Positions 57,975 to 64,000 of a stretch of 64,000 nucleotides of DNA are shown one piece after another. This DNA is from an uncultured Fidelibacterota bacterium (GTDB lineage: Bacteria > Fidelibacterota > Marinisomatia > Marinisomatales > TCS55). The position numbers were made by a program, and so were the translations under genes. How positions within the stretch are numbered: the first letter of the stretch is position 1; each line of letters starts with the position of its first letter. The stretch is taken from NCBI GenBank assembly GCA_913062595.1, contig CAJXWT010000001.1:1-64000 (forward strand), given 5' to 3'. The notes beneath the pieces were generated by a model. That model saw nothing but the letters and a program-made list of their open reading frames with translations. It was not told where the DNA came from and made no database searches.

Positions 57975-60900
57975 CTAGGGCGTGGTACCTTTTATTTCAT
58001 TCAGTAGTTTTTTCGCCTGGCGGTCGTTTGGATTACGATCCAACCAACCTGTGAGAACTGTTTCCGCTTCTGCTTCCATTTCAAGTCTTTGATAAGCAAT
58101 AACTAAGTGACTGACAATATTTGAATAATTATTCTGCCACTGTTTCCAGGATTTTGATGATAGGCCAGCTTTCTCTAGGCCTCTAGTTTGAACAATCAAC
58201 TCTGCCTCATTAAATGAATTGTATAATGTTTCAAAAATATCCCTAGCAACAGCAGGTTCGTCCAATTCAACGAGATAAGATTGTCCATAACCCACTCTAT
58301 CTTTTATTGTGATATCATCTCGCAATAACAAATTATTTAGTACCTCTCGCAATTTTTCTGCTTGCCCAACACCATAGTACAATCTTCCCATTTGGTAATA
58401 TAATTCTTTTGAATCCATGCGAATTGTATTTTCAGGTATATTTTCATTCATCTCATCCAAAACAGTCATTACTTTTGTTTTTAACGAAAAACCATTATCT
58501 CCTACCTTTTGTTCCTTGGATAGTTTTTGGAAGTCCATGAAGTAATGAACCGCCAATTGCATATAGGCACTCCTGTAATTCTGTAAAAGCCGTATTACCT
58601 GCTCGTTATAATAAACATCTTCATTGCCGAGATGACGAAAGAGATACCTTGGATCATAAGTTTTAAACCAAATACGGCCTTCATCTTTATTCCATTCTTT
58701 ACGATTAAACGGTTTAGACCACTCTTCCTGTCCGAATTCAGTTACCAAGTGCTTGGACATATTTTCTGGGTTTAAACCCTTTGTCTTATAGGGTCGCAGA
58801 CGGTAGGACAAACCATCCATTTCCAGATAAGGTTCAAGACCAAGTCGATTACTCGGGGATACTGTGACAGCAAAATAAATTGGAGAAGCCCAATTTGCAT
58901 CATTGATAATTTGCATGATCATCATATCTTGTATTTTCAATGCTTGACCAGCATAAGTAGGTTTTACAGTCCAGGTAATTTTTTCCTGCGAATTAACCGG
59001 CAATGTCACTTCTCGCTTTTGCCAAGGTGTAAGTCCACGGGTTAGACTTCTGATTTGTTTATCCGAAAGCTTAATAACCGGCTGAGCAGCAGCAGAGAAT
59101 TCTTTGCTGGAAAACGCAATATCCTGTGCATTTCTTATTTCACGCAATTGGCGAATGTACCACGGTGTATTTAACAAACTCAGGTTGGCAACAGTTACAT
59201 CAGTCCGAATGCCTTCAACTTCTTGTAAATACCATAATGGAAATGTATCATTATCACCGTTAGTAAAAAGCACAGCGTTTGGTTCACAGGACTGTAATAA
59301 ATTATAGCTATAATCCCATGCCACCAGATTACCTGAACGATCATGCTCATGATAGTTGGCCCTGAGCATTAACCCAGGTACAGCAAGTAATTGAAATATT
59401 ACCAGAAAACTAGCCAGACGAATGCCCAACTGCTTTTCTTTAACAAATTTTAATACCCAATCGCTAATAGCTGCCGTACCAATACCAACCCAGATGGAAA
59501 ATGCGAGAAAACTGCCAACATAGGAGTAATCCCTTTCGCGAGGCTGTGGATTATCCTGATTAAGATAGAGAATAACTGCAAGTCCAATCATCAAAAATAA
59601 TGTCAGAACAGAAAAAGCCTCTTCAACATCCTTATTGAAATGGTAAAATATCCCAAGCAAGCCTAATAGAAATGCTAGTGGTAGTCCGTAATGAAACCAG
59701 TAGACACCATCTTGCGGAGAAGGATGTGCCGGTGAATTAGCCCCAAAAGCAGTTACTCCAGGCTCACCAGTAGGGCCACGTCCAGCAAATTGCCAAAGAA
59801 AATACCGCCAATACATTTTTTTCACTTGATAGCCCCAGAAAAATTCCCACTGAGTTCCGAAGTTATGAAACATATATTTACGATTTTGTCGACTTGAAAA
59901 TTCCCTAGCAATAATTCGGCCTTTTTGATCACGTTTCACATTTTCTGGATTCCCAACAATTTCCGCTTTGTGCGTTGGAGTGCCGACTTTGTTTTTGATA
60001 TACTTTCTGGGTAGTTGACCTACAGCACCATATTGCTCCCGCTCCAAGTAAGAGATGGCACGAGTAATTGTTTCCGGGTCATTCTCATCGATCCTAGGAT
60101 CTTGACCAGAACGAATAAATATAGTCACATAACTTGAATAACCAACCAGGATGAGAATCAATGAGCTGAACATCAATGATAAAAGGCGTCGCTTATTATT
60201 TATTGCCCAAATAGTTACTGCAAATGTAATAACAATGATGGCAGCTACACCGCCCAGGCCAAGTACCAGACTCAATTTTGGCAGTCCTTTAATAATACCA
60301 TTATGAATGACCAAAAATACCGCAGCAGTTATTGCCATGGTAATGAAGAAAGTTTTCCATTCAAATTTCATTTTTCTGAAATACACAATGAGGGCTATAA
60401 ATGGAAGCGTTAACAAGTTTAAAATGTGCACGCCAGTAGCTAATCCAAACATGTAAGCAATAATTAATATATAGCGCTCGCTACCAGGATCATCGGCACG
60501 TTCAGACCATAGTAATATTAACCAAACAACTATTGCAGTGAAAAATGTGCTCATGGCATAGACCTCTGCTTCTACAGCATTGAACCAGTGGCTATCAGTG
60601 AACGCAAATGTCAATGAACCAACCAATGCACTTCCGAAGGCAACAATAATATCACTGTTATCCCTGATTTTACCACGCCAATGCAAAACTATTTTGACAA
60701 TGATCAAATACAACAACATGCAAGCTAAAGCACTAACGATAGGTGATATAATATTGACTCTGAAAGCTATATCCGGATTAGTCGGCAACATGGAAAATAT
60801 TCGACCCAGGATTAAGTACAGAGGACTACCTGGTGGATGGGGTACGCCTAAAATATAGGAAGTGGCAATGAACTCACCGCAATCCCAATAGGAAACTGTT

Positions 60901-60992
60901 GGCGCCATAGTCAAATAATATACAATGAATGAAACAGCCAACACGAGTGCTGCAAAAGCTTGATTTAGACGAATATTCTCAGGATGATTCAA
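57975..60992 (-). CDS. GT117/DUF2723 membrane glycosyltransferase
   Basis: A 1005-residue membrane protein with about 12 helices in the first 560 residues and a soluble C-terminal half with TPR-like helices near 820-1000. The DUF2723 N-terminus is classic: YWDCGEFIATSYILGVPHPPGSPLYLILGRIFS with the catalytic-like acidic residues near 37-41. DUF2723 proteins are GT-C type enzymes (family GT117), thought to mannosylate exported proteins in Bacteroidota. The manC gene in this window could supply GDP-mannose for lipid-linked donors; that link is inference. The start overlaps the DUF1844 stop by 4 bases. Confidence 0.9.
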   Translation of the reverse strand: MNHPENIRLNQAFAALVLAVSFIVYYLTMAPTVSYWDCGEFIATSYILGVPHPPGSPLYLILGRIFSMLPTNPDIAFRVNIISPIVSALACMLLYLIIVKIVLHWRGKIRDNSDIIVAFGSALVGSLTFAFTDSHWFNAVEAEVYAMSTFFTAIVVWLILLWSERADDPGSERYILIIAYMFGLATGVHILNLLTLPFIALIVYFRKMKFEWKTFFITMAITAAVFLVIHNGIIKGLPKLSLVLGLGGVAAIIVITFAVTIWAINNKRRLLSLMFSSLILILVGYSSYVTIFIRSGQDPRIDENDPETITRAISYLEREQYGAVGQLPRKYIKNKVGTPTHKAEIVGNPENVKRDQKGRIIAREFSSRQNRKYMFHNFGTQWEFFWGYQVKKMYWRYFLWQFAGRGPTGEPGVTAFGANSPAHPSPQDGVYWFHYGLPLAFLLGLLGIFYHFNKDVEEAFSVLTLFLMIGLAVILYLNQDNPQPRERDYSYVGSFLAFSIWVGIGTAAISDWVLKFVKEKQLGIRLASFLVIFQLLAVPGLMLRANYHEHDRSGNLVAWDYSYNLLQSCEPNAVLFTNGDNDTFPLWYLQEVEGIRTDVTVANLSLLNTPWYIRQLREIRNAQDIAFSSKEFSAAAQPVIKLSDKQIRSLTRGLTPWQKREVTLPVNSQEKITWTVKPTYAGQALKIQDMMIMQIINDANWASPIYFAVTVSPSNRLGLEPYLEMDGLSYRLRPYKTKGLNPENMSKHLVTEFGQEEWSKPFNRKEWNKDEGRIWFKTYDPRYLFRHLGNEDVYYNEQVIRLLQNYRSAYMQLAVHYFMDFQKLSKEQKVGDNGFSLKTKVMTVLDEMNENIPENTIRMDSKELYYQMGRLYYGVGQAEKLREVLNNLLLRDDITIKDRVGYGQSYLVELDEPAVARDIFETLYNSFNEAELIVQTRGLEKAGLSSKSWKQWQNNYSNIVSHLVIAYQRLEMEAEAETVLTGWLDRNPNDRQAKKLLNEIKGTTP

Positions 60993-61390
60993 TCTTCTTT
61001 ATCCTCTGTTTTATCTTCTGTCTCATCTTCTGTTTTACCATCTGTTTTATCTGCTTCAGGTTCTAAATCATTATCATCCTTGGATTTTTCCTCAACGGAT
61101 TCAGAACTGTCAGATTCTTCAGGTTTATTTTTTTCTTCTACAAAATTCATTTTCAATTCACGAATAATATGGCCCAAATATTTGTCTTCCTCTTCAGATA
61201 AATTGCCAGTCATACGCTTGAAAAGCATATCAAGCATATCAATTTGGACTGAGGCCTGATCCATATTTTTTTCCAACTTGTCATTAATAGGGTTTTTTAT
61301 CTTACCTAGATAAACCCAAGCACTATGTACCAGAGAAGAGATGAGTTGATCAAACAATTGTTGTTCGGTTAATTTACTTTCTAGAGTCAT
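60989..61390 (-). CDS. DUF1844 protein with acidic repetitive tail
   Basis: A 133-residue protein. The first about 90 residues match DUF1844: QLFDQLISSLVHSAWVYLGKIKNPINDKLEKNMDQASVQIDMLDMLFKRMTGNLSEEEDKYLGHIIRELKMNFVEE. Function is unknown, and similar proteins are widespread. The C-terminal roughly 45 residues are acidic and repetitive (ESDSSESVEEKSKDDNDLEPEADKTDGKTEDETEDKTEDKED), coded by a 12-base repeat. The gene overlaps the start of the GT117 gene by 4 bases. Confidence 0.85.
   Translation of the reverse strand: MTLESKLTEQQLFDQLISSLVHSAWVYLGKIKNPINDKLEKNMDQASVQIDMLDMLFKRMTGNLSEEEDKYLGHIIRELKMNFVEEKNKPEESDSSESVEEKSKDDNDLEPEADKTDGKTEDETEDKTEDKED
60993..61052 (-). repeat. 12-base tandem repeat in the DUF1844 gene
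   Basis: Four units of TCTGTTTTATCT-like sequence stand at 61005-61016, 61017-61028, 61029-61040 and 61041-61052, preceded by a degenerate fifth unit at 60993-61004. They encode the KTED/DKTD-type acidic tail. Being a multiple of three, gain or loss of units would change tail length without shifting the frame. Confidence 0.75.
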
Positions 61391-61485
61391 AATATTGCTT
61401 ACCTAACGAAATAATTTGAATGATGTTTCGAACTAATAAAGTCAGCGAATTTATAGTTATTGCCGCAAAAGATGAATGATTGATT

Positions 61486-62358
61486 CTATTTCATTATATA
61501 GATCAATGAACTGCACTTTTCCCTGTTAAGCATTGCTGACAACCAAGAAATAAATCCATTTAATACACCTGAAATAAAAGATTTGCCAATGTGCTGGGCA
61601 CTTAATATAGATACATAAAACGAATCAAAGTTCATTCTATGCGTTGATTGTATCGAAAAACCACAGGAAGAAGCGATCTTTTTCATGGATTCTGTTGTAA
61701 AGTGGTACAGATGCCGTGGTGTATCATAGGCAGCCCAACCAGGCCCATATCTTTTCGCATCAGTTGAATTGTAGTTAGGTGATGCCACAACTAATACGCC
61801 ATCTGGATTTAAGTGTGTCCGTATCTTATCGAGATAAACCCATGGCTCATGGATATGTTCTAGACTATGCCAACAGGTTATAACATCATATTTTTCATCG
61901 GAGTTCAACCAATCAGGGGGACTTTTTACATCTAGATTAAATGTATTGCTGACTAATTTCCTGGCTTTCTCTGAAGCATCGACACCTTGAACATTCCAAC
62001 CCGTTTCTTTCATTGCATGTAAGAAATGACCTGCACCACATCCAATATCAAGTAATTTCCCGGGCCTATTACCTGAAGACTTTTCTATCAATTTTCTCTT
62101 TTTACCTAACATGTAAAAGCGCACAAATTTATAAATGAACTCAAATAATCCTTTTGTTTCGTCAGAGTGAGAAATGTAGTCTTCTGAATTATAGTAATTG
62201 CCAATTGTATCTACGCTGGGAAGGGGGCTGGTGATTCGGAGTGTACACGACAAGCATTCAACAATATCAAATGTTTCTCCACTAATCAAATAATCTTTAG
62301 TTGAAAAAGTTTTTACCAGTTCATTTTTACAAAGAGGACAATGAGTCTGTTTGTTCAT
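61486..62358 (-). CDS. Class I SAM-dependent methyltransferase with N-terminal zinc ribbon
   Basis: A 290-residue protein. The N-terminus has a four-cysteine zinc site, C7-x2-C10 and C35-x2-C38. The methyltransferase domain has the SAM loop KLLDIGCGAGHFLHAM near residues 98-113 and the acidic strand-2 end VQGVDASEKA. Motif DVITCWHSLEHIHEP near 153-167 and DGVLVVASPNYNS near 180-192 follow. This layout is typical of methyltransferases in glycan or lipopolysaccharide clusters, acting on sugars or lipids, but the substrate is unknown. Its ATG overlaps the recG stop by one base (TGATG). Confidence 0.88.
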   Translation of the reverse strand: MNKQTHCPLCKNELVKTFSTKDYLISGETFDIVECLSCTLRITSPLPSVDTIGNYYNSEDYISHSDETKGLFEFIYKFVRFYMLGKKRKLIEKSSGNRPGKLLDIGCGAGHFLHAMKETGWNVQGVDASEKARKLVSNTFNLDVKSPPDWLNSDEKYDVITCWHSLEHIHEPWVYLDKIRTHLNPDGVLVVASPNYNSTDAKRYGPGWAAYDTPRHLYHFTTESMKKIASSCGFSIQSTHRMNFDSFYVSILSAQHIGKSFISGVLNGFISWLSAMLNREKCSSLIYIMK

Positions 62359-64000
62359 CAGGTAATATTCACCGTATCTAAATATTGAGCATATTCTTTC
62401 AATAATCTTTCTCTCATTAAAAAATGTTTTTCCAACAATGGATCCTCTTTTACTATTTTCTGAGCTGCTTTACGTGCGCTTCTGATAATGGGGCCATCAT
62501 TAACCATATCTGCGATTTTATATTTGAAAAACCCCCTTTGTTCAGTACTAAAGAACCTACCAGGACCGCGCATTTTCAAATCTTCATCAGCAATGATAAA
62601 GCCATCATTGGTATTTTCCATAATTTTCAGTCGCCTCCGGGACATAGGGGTAACATTCCTTTCCACTAAAATGCAATAACTCTTGGCACTACCTCGACCA
62701 ACCCGCCCGCGAAGCTGATGGAGTTGTGTCAATCCAAAACGTTCTGCATGTTCAACAAGCATTACAGATGCATTAGGAACGTCAATCCCAACCTCAATTA
62801 CTGTAGTAGCAACCAATATATTAATTTCATTTTTTGCAAAGCTCTCCATGATTCCATCTTTATCATCTTTTTTTATGCGGCCGTGAATAAGTCCTACATT
62901 CAAACCATTAAATTGTTTTTCCAAATTTTCAAACCCCTCAGTAGCTGCGGCAAGATCAGATTTTTCAGTCTCTTCAACCAAAGGATACACAACCATACAT
63001 TGCCGACCTGCGGCTATCTCATCAATAATAAACTTATATACCTTTACCATACGATTTTCATCAACCACTTTGGTAGTGACAGCCATGCGATCCTTTGGCA
63101 TTTCATCAATGATAGATAAATCCATATCACCATGATAAGTAATGGCCATCGTTCTGGGAATAGGCGTAGCGGTCATGGCCAGTAAATGTGGATGCAATCC
63201 TTTTTCGAGTAGATCTCCGCGCTGAACTACACCGAAGCGGTGTTGTTCATCTACAACTACAAAGCCTAAGTTATTAAACTTAACATCTTTCTGGATCAAT
63301 GCATGCGTTCCTACTACTACATTGATCATTCCATTTTCAATTGCTGATAATATTTTCTTTCTGTCAGCAGTTTTTTGTTTACCAACTAATAAAGCGCAAT
63401 TGATATGTACCTTATTTAATTGTTTTGTAAATGATTTATAATGCTGATGCGCTAATATTTCCGTGGGTGCCATTATTGCCGCCTGAACACCATTGGTGAC
63501 AGCAGTTACAGCAGCAATTATGGCAACGATTGTCTTTCCTGATCCAACATCGCCCTGAAGCAGGCGGTTCATTGCAATGTTTTTAGCTATATCATTCTTT
63601 ATTTCCTGGATGACCCTTTTTTGTGCACCAGTTAATTCAAATCCTAATTCATCAATGATCATATCTACTTGTGGACCAGACTCCGTGAGAGATTTTGTAC
63701 TGATTTTCTCAAAAGATGATTTGCGTATAAACATCAATAATTGTAGAAAAAAATGCTCATCAAACTTGAGTCTTTGAATGGAGGCTTCTAAATCCCTGTT
63801 TGATTTAGGAAAATGAATACCTTTGAGTGCTCTCCGCAACGAAATCAATCCTTCTTCTTTTGTTATACTTTCATCCAAATGATCAGTCGCAGATAAAATA
63901 AATGAATCAATACTGTTAATTATTCGCCTAAAACTATGGTGTTCCAATTTCGCTCTTTTAAGTTCAGCAGAAAGAGGATATAAAGCGATGATCGCTCCGG
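62358..64000 (-). CDS. recG: ATP-dependent DNA helicase RecG (5' part beyond window)
   Basis: The helicase end of RecG, which regresses stalled forks. The visible 546 or so codons show Walker A GDVGSGKTIVA, the DEQH box VVDEQHRFGVVQRG, the TATPIPRTMA motif, LIHGRIKKDDK, VIEVGIDVPNASVMLVEHAERFG, and the arginine-finger/TRG part LHQLRGRVGRG. An ORF call starting at TTG 63947 is false: the frame runs open to the window edge, and its residues (GAIIALYPLSAELKRAK) match the RecG segment before the helicase domains. The N-terminal wedge domain and start codon lie beyond 64000. Confidence 0.97.
   Translation of the reverse strand, partial: GAIIALYPLSAELKRAKLEHHSFRRIINSIDSFILSATDHLDESITKEEGLISLRRALKGIHFPKSNRDLEASIQRLKFDEHFFLQLLMFIRKSSFEKISTKSLTESGPQVDMIIDELGFELTGAQKRVIQEIKNDIAKNIAMNRLLQGDVGSGKTIVAIIAAVTAVTNGVQAAIMAPTEILAHQHYKSFTKQLNKVHINCALLVGKQKTADRKKILSAIENGMINVVVGTHALIQKDVKFNNLGFVVVDEQHRFGVVQRGDLLEKGLHPHLLAMTATPIPRTMAITYHGDMDLSIIDEMPKDRMAVTTKVVDENRMVKVYKFIIDEIAAGRQCMVVYPLVEETEKSDLAAATEGFENLEKQFNGLNVGLIHGRIKKDDKDGIMESFAKNEINILVATTVIEVGIDVPNASVMLVEHAERFGLTQLHQLRGRVGRGSAKSYCILVERNVTPMSRRRLKIMENTNDGFIIADEDLKMRGPGRFFSTEQRGFFKYKIADMVNDGPIIRSARKAAQKIVKEDPLLEKHFLMRERLLKEYAQYLDTVNIT

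Noticed and set aside
62358-63947. RecG starting at TTG 63947
   Set aside because: The frame stays open and RecG-like up to the window edge; the gene is cut by the window.

Overview
The window looks like a chromosomal segment of a Gram-negative bacterium of the FCB superphylum, most likely Candidatus Marinimicrobia (SAR406/Neomarinimicrobiota) or a close relative. Base composition is AT-rich. It carries lipopolysaccharide genes (kdsB, kdsC, lptB, lptC, an lpxH-like gene). Two large secreted proteins end in the PNPFNP...GIYLYQIQAG...RKMVLLK type of type IX secretion C-terminal domain, a PorD-like protein is present, and there is a GT117/DUF2723 membrane glycosyltransferase. No phage, insertion sequence or CRISPR array was seen. 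Coding density is very high: many genes overlap by 1-4 bases (ATGA or TAATG junctions) and no gene-free stretch exceeds 300 bases.

Layout. 1-2.9 kb: tRNA-Asn, a sodium:solute symporter with a tiny two-helix membrane protein, and a HIT phosphohydrolase. 2.9-8.9 kb, minus strand: a divergent EF-G paralogue, a small hypothetical, mannose-1-phosphate guanylyltransferase, an Ig-like lipoprotein and sfsA. 8.9-14.8 kb, plus strand: a tyrosine/homogentisate degradation operon (aminotransferase, 4-hydroxyphenylpyruvate dioxygenase, FAH-family hydrolase, homogentisate dioxygenase, flavin reductase) that ends in a degenerate acyl-CoA-synthetase-like protein. 14.8-18.6 kb, minus strand: aminotransferase, threonine-dehydratase-like, ornithine-cyclodeaminase-like and a secreted M14-like protein. 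18.6-26.4 kb, minus strand: two lipoproteins, a peroxiredoxin whose catalytic cysteine is encoded by in-frame UGA (a probable selenoprotein), Nudix, tgt, radA and a huge peptidase/beta-propeller/beta-barrel protein. 26.5-29.2 kb, plus strand: LpxH-like, HEAT lipoprotein and a periplasmic protein. 29.2-35.9 kb, minus strand: two type IX cargo proteins and a second PLP dehydratase. 36-39.1 kb, plus strand: three tandem bactofilins and an uncharacterised single-pass membrane protein. 39.1-47.4 kb, minus strand: argF, hflC, hflK, rpoN, lptB, lptC, kdsC, pyrG and kdsB. 47.5-54.5 kb, minus strand: a MacAB-TolC-like efflux/export operon plus a YIP1 membrane protein. 54.6-64 kb: cca-type nucleotidyltransferase, porD, GT2 and GT117 glycosyltransferases, DUF1844, a methyltransferase and recG running off the right edge.

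Most notable is the peroxiredoxin at 19789-20244. Its reading frame is conserved along its whole length except for one UGA, which replaces exactly the peroxidatic cysteine in TPG-C-TTE. UGA is used as an ordinary stop elsewhere in the window, so selenocysteine insertion is the simplest reading. Also worth attention are the P-loop-less ANL protein closing the tyrosine operon, a low-GC extension fused to the export ATPase, the tandem bactofilin locus behind a perfect palindrome, and a kdsB gene that appears to lack any ATG/GTG/TTG start.
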